DNA of 43,129 nt from Thermoanaerobaculales bacterium. GTDB lineage: Bacteria; Acidobacteriota; Thermoanaerobaculia; Thermoanaerobaculales; Sulfomarinibacteraceae. The stretch lies in the NCBI GenBank assembly GCA_024763555.1, contig JANTFG010000003.1:1-43129 (forward strand). The letters are read 5' to 3'. The notes beneath the pieces are model-generated. The model did no database searches. It was given only the letters and a program-made list of their open reading frames with translations, and had not been told where the DNA came from. Positions 9,120-17,785 of the stretch are shown here, piece after piece; the stretch's first letter is position 1, and every line of letters begins with the position of its first letter. Position numbers and translations under genes: made by a program.

Positions 9120-9175
9120 GGATAACGAAAAAGGGTTGAAGTCGTGCGAAGCCACGACATCACCTCGTGTTGAAC
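9120..9175 (+). repeat. attC core, family B
   Basis: GGATAACGAAAAAGGGTTGAAGTCGTGCGAAGCCACGACATCACCTCGTGTTGAAC. Confidence 0.75.
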
Positions 9176-9328
9176 CAACCCGGGAAGGCCTCTTGGGGAA
9201 TCAATGAGAATTGAGTAGGAGCGAGTGCCACGGTGCTCACTCAACGCAGAACTTGATGTAGAGGAACTTTACGGAAACTTAAGCATGAAAACCATTTATA
9301 GCCTAAGCGCGCGAAACATGGATTAGGC
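9176..9328 (+). repeat. B-type leader with sORF 9285-9326 (MKTIYSLSARNMD*)
   Basis: Homologous to other B leaders. Confidence 0.7.
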
Positions 9329-9360
9329 CTTCGAGCGAGCTGGATTCGTATGGAAACTCC

Positions 9361-9822
9361 ATGATCATTGAATGCCCACATTGCCACAAGAAAATCCTCC
9401 CGAACGACGATGGTCTTTGCCCGTCGTGCGGAAGATCTCCTCAGGACCTTCAGGGGGCTCGGCCGGAACTGACCAGCATTGAGATTGGAGGGAAAATGGA
9501 CTTTCCCGACTGTTGTTCCTTGTGCGGTCAACCTTCAACGCGCAGGGTGAAAGTCAGTTCCACAAGAGAAATTGGCGGGGAAAGCATTTTTGTGAAGATC
9601 ATGCTTGGGTTCTTCAGAGTTCCGTTCTTTTCGGCGATTGCCGGAAGAGGATTTGGCCAGCGTCAGGCCGTCACGATACACCTGCCTCAGTGCAAATCTT
9701 GCTCCCGTACAGAGGGAAAAATCAGCCCGAAGTACATAGATTTCGGAAGAGGGACGATGACGTTTGTGGTTCACGAAATATTTGCAAAGCGCGTTCGGGA
9801 TTCTTTGAGGAGGACCAAGTAA
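9361..9822 (+). CDS. zinc-ribbon protein
   Basis: MIIECPHCHKKILPNDDGLCPSCG and CCSLCGQP cysteine pairs. Confidence 0.65.
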   Translation: MIIECPHCHKKILPNDDGLCPSCGRSPQDLQGARPELTSIEIGGKMDFPDCCSLCGQPSTRRVKVSSTREIGGESIFVKIMLGFFRVPFFSAIAGRGFGQRQAVTIHLPQCKSCSRTEGKISPKYIDFGRGTMTFVVHEIFAKRVRDSLRRTK

Positions 9823-9944
9823 CACCTCTGGCGTGGAGCTATCAAGGGGAAAATGGACTCCCCTCCGGCGAGACTGTTCTTCCTTGCAATTGTTCTTTGT
9901 CACAAGTCAACGCTTGACATTTCATACCTCATAGAAGGCAGTCT

Positions 9945-10448
9945 ATGAAAATCGCATTCCTCGTTTGCGTAATGGTTTTAGGGTGGAGTGGGAGCATGGC
10001 AGAAGAGCAAGAAATCGGCATTATCGCCAGAACCTATGAAGACGGTTTTCCGCCCATCTTCAAGCTGGCGAATGAATTGCCCGACGGTCAGACACGTTGG
10101 ACACTTCCTTGGTTGGCCGCAATCACGTGGGAGTACGATGGATCCGCCAATAATGGCATGCCCACCGAAAGCGTCCTTGAACAAATGAAAGGTCTCGAAA
10201 ACGCGGTGGAAAAGACACTGGTTGCTTCTGGTTCCTGCCACTACGCCTATAGTCGGACAGGAAACGGGCTGAAGGTGCTCACGTACTACGTCGCGAACCA
10301 GGATCAATTCATGGAGGGTTTGAATTCAGCTCTTCGCGATCATCCCAGATACCCAATCGAGATGGAATTCTACGAAGACGCCGATTGGGAGGTGTTTCAG
10401 AAACTGTTGGAGCAGGTTCGAAAGGGTGAAGACAAATCAAATGCCTAA
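9945..10448 (+). CDS. secreted hypothetical protein (DUF695-like?)
   Basis: Signal peptide; YDGSANNGMPTESVLEQMKGLENAV.. Confidence 0.6.
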   Translation: MKIAFLVCVMVLGWSGSMAEEQEIGIIARTYEDGFPPIFKLANELPDGQTRWTLPWLAAITWEYDGSANNGMPTESVLEQMKGLENAVEKTLVASGSCHYAYSRTGNGLKVLTYYVANQDQFMEGLNSALRDHPRYPIEMEFYEDADWEVFQKLLEQVRKGEDKSNA

Positions 10449-10505
10449 CGAACAAGAAAAGATCGTGAGAGCGAAGCGAGCCGCGATCTTATCCAGTTGT
10501 TGAAG
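10443..10505 (+). repeat. attC core, family A
   Basis: GCCTAACGAACAAGAAAAGATCGTGAGAGCGAAGCGAGCCGCGATCTTATCCAGTTGTTGAAG. Confidence 0.8.
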
Positions 10506-10688
10506 GAGCCCGGGCGGTCTGACTGGGGCCCTGGATGTATAGCAAATGTCTTTCTTGGTTTCCGGTCGTCTCAAAGGCGGAGCGGGAGCCACGTTGCTCA
10601 CTCGGCGCGGAACCTGATGGAAATAGACTCAAGGAAACTCAAGCATGAAAAGCATTTATAGCCTAAGCGCGCGAATCATGCATTAGGC
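10506..10688 (+). repeat. hybrid A/B leader with sORF 10645-10686 (MKSIYSLSARIMH*)
   Basis: A-type proximal part fused to B-type distal part. Confidence 0.7.
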
Positions 10689-10694
10689 AGTGAG

Positions 10695-11015
10695 ATGAAG
10701 AAATGGATCACAGGTTTGGTGGCAACATTGCCGCACATTGGCGTGGCAATGCTCCTGCTGATTGGCTCACGCGGGCATGACATACATGGGGGCATCTTCA
10801 GCGCACGGTTCTACGACACCGTCCTTGACTTTATCATCCCATGGGGATTCCTTAGTTGCATTTTTCTCTGCCACCTGATTGTCGGTGTGCTTGCCGTTCG
10901 CAAGGAATCCCTGCTCGGTGCCTGCGCAAGCGCGGGACTCATGGCCGTTGGCTACACCATCGCCGGATTCTTGTTCATGGTCTCAGCCCTCCCCGACAAT
11001 TGGTACATTGGATGA
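10695..11015 (+). CDS. small membrane protein
   Basis: ORF with several hydrophobic helices. Confidence 0.6.
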   Translation: MKKWITGLVATLPHIGVAMLLLIGSRGHDIHGGIFSARFYDTVLDFIIPWGFLSCIFLCHLIVGVLAVRKESLLGACASAGLMAVGYTIAGFLFMVSALPDNWYIG

Positions 11016-11138
11016 AAGGACTGTCGAACCACGCACTGCACGGTACGGAGTACCGCCGCCCGTGAGTGCGGTCGAACCCTGCGCTCGTCGTCGCGCTAGC
11101 CCCGACGCTGAGCAACAATGTGAGGAGCCAGACCCAAC

Positions 11139-11963
11139 ATGATCTTCCTCTACGGCGACACAGAATTCGAGTTGTTCGAGCCCACATTGACAGATGCGGA
11201 ACTCCAGGTCCTGATTGCCAACGCCTGCGATCTGCTTGAGACTCGGGGGGAAAAATGGGCTCACACGACGCTCTCTTCTGTTCCCTTCAGATTGAGCGTC
11301 GCCACAAATGACTTCGGGGATGACTTCAACGTCCTGCATGCATCGGTCTCGCTCAGTGAGTATGAGAGGCTTAGGAACACCCTGGCCATACCCGGAGGGA
11401 AACAGATATTTGGCCTTGTCGCGGACGTCCTGTCGGAGATTGGCCCATACGTTCGGTGCATTGCCTGCTATCTCGACACATCAGACCGTGTGCTCCCGGC
11501 AGAGCAGTCCGCAGATGAAGTCCTCGCGCAGTTCACTGCCTCTACCATTCGAGACCGCTGGCGCAAGGCGCTGGAAAGACAGCATGATGACCCGGAGGGT
11601 GCTATCACCATGGCGCGATCACTTCTCGAGTCGGTCCTGAAGCATGTGCTTGATCAACGAGGGGTGCAGTACGATCACCGCACAGATCTGCCCAAGCTCT
11701 ACAGGCTCGCAGCGAACGCGTTCCAACTCGCTCCGAGCCAGCATACCGAAGAGGTGTTCAGACAAATCCTGGGTGGATGTACCGCAGTGGTAGAAGGCCT
11801 GGGGACACTGAGAAACAGGCTCGGGGACGCACACGGAAAGGGCGCCAGAGCGGTGAAACCAGCGCGTCGCCATTCCCAATTGGCGGTCAATCTGGCCGGC
11901 ACAATGGCCACGTACCTGATCGAGACATTCGAGGAGCGGATGTCAGGTGGAGGCACCAAATGA
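11139..11963 (+). CDS. abortive-infection protein with Abi_C C-terminal domain
   Basis: DPEGAITMARSLLESVLKHVLDQRGVQYDHRTDLPKLYRLAANAFQLAPSQHTEEVFRQILGGCTAVVEGLGTLRNRLGDAHGKG. Confidence 0.9.
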   Translation: MIFLYGDTEFELFEPTLTDAELQVLIANACDLLETRGEKWAHTTLSSVPFRLSVATNDFGDDFNVLHASVSLSEYERLRNTLAIPGGKQIFGLVADVLSEIGPYVRCIACYLDTSDRVLPAEQSADEVLAQFTASTIRDRWRKALERQHDDPEGAITMARSLLESVLKHVLDQRGVQYDHRTDLPKLYRLAANAFQLAPSQHTEEVFRQILGGCTAVVEGLGTLRNRLGDAHGKGARAVKPARRHSQLAVNLAGTMATYLIETFEERMSGGGTK

Positions 11964-12017
11964 ACAAGGATAGATCGTGAGAGCGAAGCGAGCCGCGATC
12001 TTATCCGGTTGTTGAAC
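11958..12017 (+). repeat. attC core, family A
   Basis: AAATGAACAAGGATAGATCGTGAGAGCGAAGCGAGCCGCGATCTTATCCGGTTGTTGAAC. Confidence 0.75.
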
Positions 12018-12213
12018 GAGCCCGGATGGCTTGGCGGGGTCCTGGATGTATAGGAAATAACTTTCGTGGATCCTTGGCCCGGCTCATGACCAATGCGCTC
12101 ATACTCCTTGCCTCGAGCCCGTATACCAACTATTATTTCCTGCGAAATGAAAGGTGCGGAAACTCAAGCATGAAAAGCATTTATAGCCAAACCGCGCGAA
12201 TCATGCTTTAGGC
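12018..12213 (+). promoter_or_regulatory. A-type leader: TTGCCT(12108)-17-TATTAT(12131), sORF 12170-12211 (MKSIYSQTARIML*)
   Basis: Near-identical to other A leaders. Confidence 0.7.
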
Positions 12214-12235
12214 CAGCCCTGAACAAGTCATACCG

Positions 12236-12898
12236 ATGTCGAGGAAACGAAGTGCGTTGACACGAGCCAGCTGGATCCTGTGCGGTGGCGCACTTGCGTT
12301 CCTTTCGTGGTTGTTCGGCCTCGCCACATGTTTGGCGGAATCTGACTCTTGCACTTGGCTGCAACGCCACGCTTCATTGCTCTACCTCGCCATCACCGCA
12401 CTCACACTTGTTGCCTTCTATGCTCTTCACAAGCTGCCTTTCCTGAACCGTGACCGTGCTGCCTGGAGGACGCAGACCCTCCTCGCTCTCCTCGTGTTTC
12501 CTTGGTTTCTCGGACACTTCTGGTCCGGTCCATCTTTGTTCGGAGCAATCAACCGAGGTCGCCAGAAGTGGACGATGGCAGCAATGAGAGACATTTCGGA
12601 GGGAATTGAGCTGTATCGCAGCCAGCAAGGGGGATACCCCACCGCAAACAACGCCGAAGAGCTTCGCCGCGAACTCTCTGGACTGCAGGCCATCCCCCTC
12701 AGAGATGCCTGGGGCGAGCCCTGGCAGGTTAGCGCAACCGGGAGTGGTTACACTATCGTCAGCTACGGGAAGTGCGGAGAGGCCGATTTGCCAGGGGGCG
12801 GTGCATACGCTCCAGGATGCACAGCATCCTTCGACGCGGACATTGTCTTGGTCAACGGTCACTTCGTTTGCTGGCCAGAGGGAGTCCAATCAGACTAG
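12236..12898 (+). CDS. membrane protein with T2SSG/pseudopilin-like C-terminus
   Basis: MRDISEGIELYRSQQGGYPTANNAEELRRELS...PLRDAWGEPWQ. Confidence 0.65.
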   Translation: MSRKRSALTRASWILCGGALAFLSWLFGLATCLAESDSCTWLQRHASLLYLAITALTLVAFYALHKLPFLNRDRAAWRTQTLLALLVFPWFLGHFWSGPSLFGAINRGRQKWTMAAMRDISEGIELYRSQQGGYPTANNAEELRRELSGLQAIPLRDAWGEPWQVSATGSGYTIVSYGKCGEADLPGGGAYAPGCTASFDADIVLVNGHFVCWPEGVQSD

Positions 12899-12957
12899 AG
12901 ATGCTGATCGGAAGGTCGCATTGTCGAACTACATGATGCTGACTCGTAGCCATCTAT

Positions 12958-13114
12958 GGCCTAATACCCCGTTTAGGAGGGTAGCTGTCATTTTGCAATT
13001 CCAAATACGCCGCCACGATGCTCGCTCAACGTAGAACTTGATGCAGAGGAACTTCAAGGAAACTCAAGCATGAAAAGCATTTATAGCCTAACCGCGCGAA
13101 TCGTTCATTCGGCC
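12958..13114 (+). repeat. attC/B-type leader module, sORF from 13070 with TAG>TCG
   Basis: GGCCTAATACCCCG...GCTCGCTCAACGTAGAACTTGATGCAGAGGAACTTCAAGGAAACTCAAGCATGAAAAGC. Confidence 0.7.
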
Positions 13115-13123
13115 CACATTCAC

Positions 13124-13152
13124 TTGCATCTTGGTATAACCGGAGTTATACT
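13124..13152 (+). promoter_or_regulatory. TA promoter TTGCAT-17-TATACT overlapped by operator-like palindrome GTATAAC-CGGA-GTTATAC (13134-13151)
   Basis: Direct reading. Confidence 0.6.
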
Positions 13153-13158
13153 CTAATC

Positions 13159-13395
13159 ATGAAAACAGCGATTTCCGTACCCGATCAAGTCTTCGAGGCA
13201 GCCGAGAATCTCGCGCACAGGCTCGGCATGAGCCGCAGCGAGCTCTATGCCACCGCTGTCTCGCGATTTCTTGAGCAGCACGACTCGTCCAAGATCACCG
13301 CGACGCTTGATGAGTTGTACGCCCTGCAACCGTCCGCACTCGATGAAGACCTTCAAGAATTGCAGGCTTGCTCTTTTCCTGAGGGCGACTGGTAG
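13159..13395 (+). CDS. antitoxin (MazE/RHH-like)
   Basis: MKTAISVPDQVFEAAENLAHRLGMSRSELYATAVSRFLE; overlaps downstream mazF-like gene. Confidence 0.85.
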   Translation: MKTAISVPDQVFEAAENLAHRLGMSRSELYATAVSRFLEQHDSSKITATLDELYALQPSALDEDLQELQACSFPEGDW

Positions 13396-13733
13396 TGCAA
13401 CGCGGTGAGGTCTGGTGGGCAGCGCTTCGGAAACCCAGGGCTTCAGAGCCTGGCTCCCGTCGACCAGTAGTCATTGTCCAGTCGGACGCCTTCAACTCAA
13501 GTCGAATCGAGACAGTGGTAGCCGCAATCATCAGTTCAAACCTCGACTTAGCGAAGGCTCCAGGCAACGTCCTGGTAAAGGCGTCGCGATCCTGCCTCCC
13601 AAAGAACTCGGTTATCAACGTCTCGCAGCTCATTACCGTCAACAAATCATTTCTCCTCGAGCACATCGGCTCGTTGTCAAGGCAGCAACTCAAGGCAATG
13701 GATGAGGGTCTCCGACTGGTCCTATCCCTCTGA
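13395..13733 (+). CDS. MazF/PemK-family toxin
   Basis: MQRGEVWWAALRKPRASEPGSRRPVVIVQSDAFN.. Confidence 0.9.
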   Translation: MQRGEVWWAALRKPRASEPGSRRPVVIVQSDAFNSSRIETVVAAIISSNLDLAKAPGNVLVKASRSCLPKNSVINVSQLITVNKSFLLEHIGSLSRQQLKAMDEGLRLVLSL

Positions 13734-13788
13734 CCACTACATGCCTGAGTTCAACTATGAAGTGTGACAGAACGCCAAACCAAAACCG

Positions 13789-13850
13789 GCCGAACGAGCA
13801 AGGATAGATTGTGTGAGTCCGCGAACCACAATCTTATCCAGTTGTTGAAC
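13789..13850 (+). repeat. attC core, family A
   Basis: GCCGAACGAGCAAGGATAGATTGTGTGAG...CACAATCTTATCCAGTTGTTGAAC. Confidence 0.75.
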
Positions 13851-14131
13851 GAGCCCGGGCGGTCTTCCGAGGAATTACCATCCTTTCTCGTCTTCTGTCT
13901 TCTCCCCTCACGCCTCACTCCTTACTCTTCACTCCACACCGGACGAATGCCCGGCGGGGCTATAGGAAATAACTTCCGTGGATCCCTGTCCTGACTCATG
14001 ACCAAAGCGCTCATACTCACCCCCTTGCATGGCGCCCGCATACCAACTATAATTTCCTGCGAAATGAAAGGTTCGGAAACTCAAGCATGAAAAGCCTTTA
14101 TAGCCCAACCGCGCGAATCATGGATTAGGCG
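13851..14131 (+). promoter_or_regulatory. A-type leader with ~90 bp insertion; TTGCAT(14025)-17-TATAAT(14048), sORF 14087-14128 (MKSLYSPTARIMD*)
   Basis: A leader interrupted at ~13866-13957 by pyrimidine-rich repeat. Confidence 0.7.
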
Positions 14132-14151
14132 GCGACCCCAAGAAACACTGC

Positions 14152-14535
14152 ATGACCAGCCTTGAAATCGAAAAACGCATCGGTCTGTCGACCGGGAAGT
14201 CGTGCCGGTTGATACCGATTAGACGGGATCTGATCCCGAACTACTATGTCTTGGTGTTCCCGAAGGAGCACGGAGAACCCAGGCCGGAAGAGGTTACCGA
14301 AATGCTCCAGCTGGGGATCGACTACGCGCAACAGCTCGCATCCGAAGTTCTGGGAGATTCCGAGGCGTTCACCATTCTGTATAGCGGCTACAGCGCTCGA
14401 CGTGAATCGGGATGGCATGTTCACATAGTCCTGCTAGGAAATCGTTGGCGAAAGGCCTGGTTGTATTCGGTCTTGGCTGGGAAAAACCTCCTGCAGGCCG
14501 TTGGAATCCGGAAAGACGATGCGCCCCGAATATGA
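14152..14535 (+). CDS. HIT-like hypothetical protein
   Basis: ..ESGWHVHIVLLGNRWRKAWLY.. (HxHxxL). Confidence 0.45.
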   Translation: MTSLEIEKRIGLSTGKSCRLIPIRRDLIPNYYVLVFPKEHGEPRPEEVTEMLQLGIDYAQQLASEVLGDSEAFTILYSGYSARRESGWHVHIVLLGNRWRKAWLYSVLAGKNLLQAVGIRKDDAPRI

Positions 14536-15164
14536 TAAATCTTGACCGATGGCTGAATCTCATGAGCGCTTGGTACTTTCCAAGGTGCGAAAACACCTAT
14601 ACCCATCTTGTGGCGGCCTACTCTGAAAAGCACCGCCGATACCACAATCTCGACCATATCGACGAGTGTCTCAACCACCTCGATTGTGTATCCGATCTTC
14701 CTGATTGTCCCGATGAGATTGAAATGGCCCTTTGGTTCCATGACGCGGTTTACGTTCCCCACCGTTCCGATAACGAGTTCAAAAGTGCTGTATGGGCCGA
14801 GAAATTTCTGGTTGCGAATGGCGCCCCGGCAGCGGCAATCAAACGTGTCTACGACCTGATCATGGCGACACTGCACAGTTCGGATGCCGAAACGAGAGAT
14901 CAATCATTCATTGTGGACATTGACTTGGCGATTCTGGGGACCGATCCCGACCGGTATAGAAGATTCGAAACTGGGGTTCGAGAAGAATACAAGTGGGTTC
15001 CTTGGATGATCTATCGGCGGAAACGTGCCGATATCCTGGCGGGTTTTCTCGAAAGGCCAAGAATCTATCAGAACGGATGCTTTCAAGATCGGTTCGAATC
15101 ACAGGCGAGAGCGAACCTGAGTGCCGCGATCGAGGCATTGCATGATTCTCAATCGACAGACTGA
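14532..15164 (+). CDS. HD-superfamily metal-dependent hydrolase (COG4339-like)
   Basis: YSEKHRRYHNLDHIDECL...EMALWFHDAVY; ATGA overlap with upstream CDS. Confidence 0.8.
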   Translation: MINLDRWLNLMSAWYFPRCENTYTHLVAAYSEKHRRYHNLDHIDECLNHLDCVSDLPDCPDEIEMALWFHDAVYVPHRSDNEFKSAVWAEKFLVANGAPAAAIKRVYDLIMATLHSSDAETRDQSFIVDIDLAILGTDPDRYRRFETGVREEYKWVPWMIYRRKRADILAGFLERPRIYQNGCFQDRFESQARANLSAAIEALHDSQSTD

Positions 15165-15494
15165 ATTGGAGTGGATTTGGCCCCGGCGGGGCTGTTGTCT
15201 CTGAAAGATGGACAAACGATGTCTTTGGAAGCTGGTACCCCATTGACCTAGTGTTTTCCTGGGGAATTGAGCCGCGTTTGGTGTTGAGTGGAGCGAAGAT
15301 TGGGCCGAAGCTCTCCGTCCGTCGACTGTCCAGTGATTCATTGACTCCCCCGGTACGTTCTTCCTTTTCATCATGCAATCACCAATGTTGCCAATCCCGC
15401 CGCGTTGTGTTCGATTGGGTATCAGTACTCCACACGGTAAGCAGACCTCAAAACCCAGAGGGGACAACGGTTCAAGCAGGTAAATAGAATCGGC

Positions 15495-15605
15495 TGAAAC
15501 GGTGCCATGTTGCTCACTCAGGGCAGAACTTGATGCAAAGGAACCTCAAGGAAACCCAAGCATGAAAAGCATTTATAGCCAAACTGCGCGAATAATGTAT
15601 TAGGT
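15495..15605 (+). repeat. B-type leader with sORF 15562-15603 (MKSIYSQTARIMY*)
   Basis: Homologous to other B leaders. Confidence 0.7.
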
Positions 15606-15624
15606 GCGTCCAGGGCACTGAAAA

Positions 15625-16125
15625 ATGAAGAAGAAACGAATTCTGATCCCACTGGCGATCGTCATCGGCCTGCAACTTGGGCTCTGGATCACTGTGGGAA
15701 AAGACGGCCCCCTTTCATCGGTGCCCAAAATGATCGCCATGGATATTGAGGAGGCTCGGCAGCACTACGAAACGAGAGGCAGCCAACAGCACGAAAACGC
15801 CGCGCCTGAGACCTTGGTTCTCTGCCCGGATCTCGACCAGACACTCGGCTCTGAAGGCGTGGCAAGGCTCCAGGGGATGATGCAGCCGCTTGGCAAGTCG
15901 GTGATTCGCGAGGTCGATGCCCCAAGTGACTGGATTGCTGACAACACCACAAAACCAGGATTCACCAAACTGTGTGCCGAAATCGCTTGGCAAACACCGA
16001 TCGTCGCGCAAGTGGCGGTTGTTTACTGGAACGGGCCTCTTGATGCTGGTGGAGAGGGCCACCGTGCCTGGTTTCTCTTCGGATTCTGGGTTCCGTCAGG
16101 CGCAAACTCAGCATGGGTATCATGA
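15625..16125 (+). CDS. hypothetical membrane-anchored protein
   Basis: N-terminal TM; inside matched cores TTAGGTGC (15600)/GCACCTAA (16127). Confidence 0.65.
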   Translation: MKKKRILIPLAIVIGLQLGLWITVGKDGPLSSVPKMIAMDIEEARQHYETRGSQQHENAAPETLVLCPDLDQTLGSEGVARLQGMMQPLGKSVIREVDAPSDWIADNTTKPGFTKLCAEIAWQTPIVAQVAVVYWNGPLDAGGEGHRAWFLFGFWVPSGANSAWVS

Positions 16126-16170
16126 GGCACCTAACACGTCCGCTGAACTCCAGTGGTTCGGTGAGATAGC

Positions 16171-16548
16171 GTGGATACCAGCCGTCTCATTTTGGCGATT
16201 ATCCTTCTGCTTCTTGCAGGTTACATCGTCGCAATGAATTGGGGTTGCGTTGCTGCCAGCATCCGAAACAAGAAGCGCGGGATTGATCGGCATCCTTCGA
16301 CTGTTCCGATCGTCTCCTTCATCCTTGTAGCTCTGGCCCATCTGGTTTATCCCCGACCCGAAAAGAACTGGATGATCGTCATACCCCTTGTTGACATCGG
16401 GAACTGGAGCCTTCTGTGGCTTCCGAATGGGTTGATCCAAGAGTGGAGAAAGAGAAAGAGAACCGAAGCAGGCGCTCCACCGAATGACGGCCCCGCATTG
16501 CCAATTGATAGTTCGAGCGTCACCGAGGGGCCGCCATCAGTGCGCTGA
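16171..16548 (+). CDS. small membrane protein
   Basis: GTG-start ORF with TM segments. Confidence 0.5.
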   Translation: MDTSRLILAIILLLLAGYIVAMNWGCVAASIRNKKRGIDRHPSTVPIVSFILVALAHLVYPRPEKNWMIVIPLVDIGNWSLLWLPNGLIQEWRKRKRTEAGAPPNDGPALPIDSSSVTEGPPSVR

Positions 16549-16576
16549 ATCGCCCGGTCCGAAAAAGGCACACCTT

Positions 16577-16945
16577 TTGAAAACTCCGAAACACTTCCGA
16601 TACGCAATCTCAGATGGATCAATCCACAAGATTGAGACCGCTACAGGGGAAGTACGTGCCCGGTGGATGCCAATCGGAACTGTGGTGGTCGAGGTGATCG
16701 AGCTGAATGGCAGGTTGATCGTCCGCGAGGACTACTACCAATTCCCGCCAGAGGCGTCGAACTTGTACTGCCTCGATTTCGACCTGAATCTTGTCTGGTT
16801 CGCTGAGAGAACCTCCCCCACAGACGCATACGCGAATCCGATATTCCTTGAAGACGGGGAAATCGTATGCGCGTCATGGGAGGGTGAAACAGCCACTATC
16901 GATCCAAATACTGGCCGAGTCATCAAGGGAATCTTCACGAGATGA
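16577..16945 (+). CDS. hypothetical protein
   Basis: In-frame TTG/other start; coherent YAISDGSIHKIETATGEVRARWMPIG.. sequence. Confidence 0.55.
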   Translation: MKTPKHFRYAISDGSIHKIETATGEVRARWMPIGTVVVEVIELNGRLIVREDYYQFPPEASNLYCLDFDLNLVWFAERTSPTDAYANPIFLEDGEIVCASWEGETATIDPNTGRVIKGIFTR

Positions 16946-16954
16946 CACTAGGTG

Positions 16955-17051
16955 CATGATATCATGGTAGTTGGAGGGAGACAAAAATATGACGCCTATT
17001 ACCCTGCTGTGTTACAGCGCGTCACTTCGGACGTATAATTAGTAGTTCGGC
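16955..17051 (+). promoter_or_regulatory. 97-bp attI/attC-like element with TATAAT box, copy 2 (mid-array)
   Basis: ~85% identical to 715-811; TATAAT at 17034-17039; core GTTCGGC. Confidence 0.6.
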
Positions 17052-17082
17052 TAGATAAGCCACATCGAACAAAGGTGAAAAC

Positions 17083-17307
17083 ATGAACACAAAACAACTT
17101 ATCGATGAAGCGGTATCACTTCCGGTGGAAGAACGGGCCTTGGTGGTGGATTCGCTGTTGCGGAGCCTGAACCATCCAGAATCAGAGATAGACAAGATAT
17201 GGGCTAAAGAAGCACAGAGGCGCCTTGAGGAACTCAGGTCTGGTCGAGTTAAGGCAATTCCAGGAGAAGAGGTATTTAATAAGGTATGGAAAAAGTTCGA
17301 AAAATGA
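17083..17307 (+). CDS. addiction-module antitoxin (TIGR02574-like)
   Basis: MNTKQLIDEAVSLPVEERALVVDSLLRSLNHPESEIDKIWAKEAQRRLEELRSGRVKAIPGEEVF. Confidence 0.85.
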   Translation: MNTKQLIDEAVSLPVEERALVVDSLLRSLNHPESEIDKIWAKEAQRRLEELRSGRVKAIPGEEVFNKVWKKFEK

Positions 17308-17594
17308 GCTTTTCCTTTCATCCAGAAGCAGAAGAAGAACTCAATGAGTCAATAGATTATTACGAGGACGTTGAGACAGGGTTGGGGTATGACTTCGCCC
17401 TGGAAGTTCATTCAACAATCAGTCGGTCAGTCGATTTTCCAAAGACATGGGCTGTTCTTGAAGGCAATGTCAGGAGGTCTTTGGTAAGACGATTCCCGTA
17501 TGGTGTTCTGTATTCAGAAGAGAAAGACGGAATATTCATTGTGGCGATTATGCATCTTCACCGCAAACCAGGTTATTGGAAACACAGAAGATAA
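17304..17594 (+). CDS. RelE/ParE-family toxin
   Basis: FSFHPEAEEELNESIDYYEDVETGLGYDFALEV...HLHRKPGYWKHR; ATGA overlap. Confidence 0.88.
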   Translation: MSFSFHPEAEEELNESIDYYEDVETGLGYDFALEVHSTISRSVDFPKTWAVLEGNVRRSLVRRFPYGVLYSEEKDGIFIVAIMHLHRKPGYWKHRR

Positions 17595-17597
17595 GAA

Positions 17598-17660
17598 GCC
17601 GAACAAACAAGGGTAGATCGTGAGAGCGAAGCGAGCCGCGATCTTATCCGGTCGTTGAAA
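17598..17660 (+). repeat. attC core, family A
   Basis: GCCGAACAAACAAGGGTAGATCGTGAGAGCGAAGCGAGCCGCGATCTTATCCGGTCGTTGAAA. Confidence 0.75.
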
Positions 17661-17738
17661 GAGCCCGGGCGGTTTGAGTAGCTGAGAGGGTATGCCCGCG
17701 AACATTCGGCCCTACCGCATAGCCTTTTGCGGATCATC

Positions 17739-17767
17739 TTGACGTACTTCTAAAGGTACTTTAAATT
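17739..17767 (+). promoter_or_regulatory. TA promoter TTGACG-17-TAAATT
   Basis: Direct reading; GTAC..GTAC inverted repeat in spacer. Confidence 0.55.
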
Positions 17768-17785
17768 GATGTATGGGAGAGCGTC

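Noticed and set aside
12026-12211. ORF of 61 aa ending in MKSIYSQTARIML
   Set aside because: Upstream part is attC leader DNA; only the terminal 13 codons are conserved across copies
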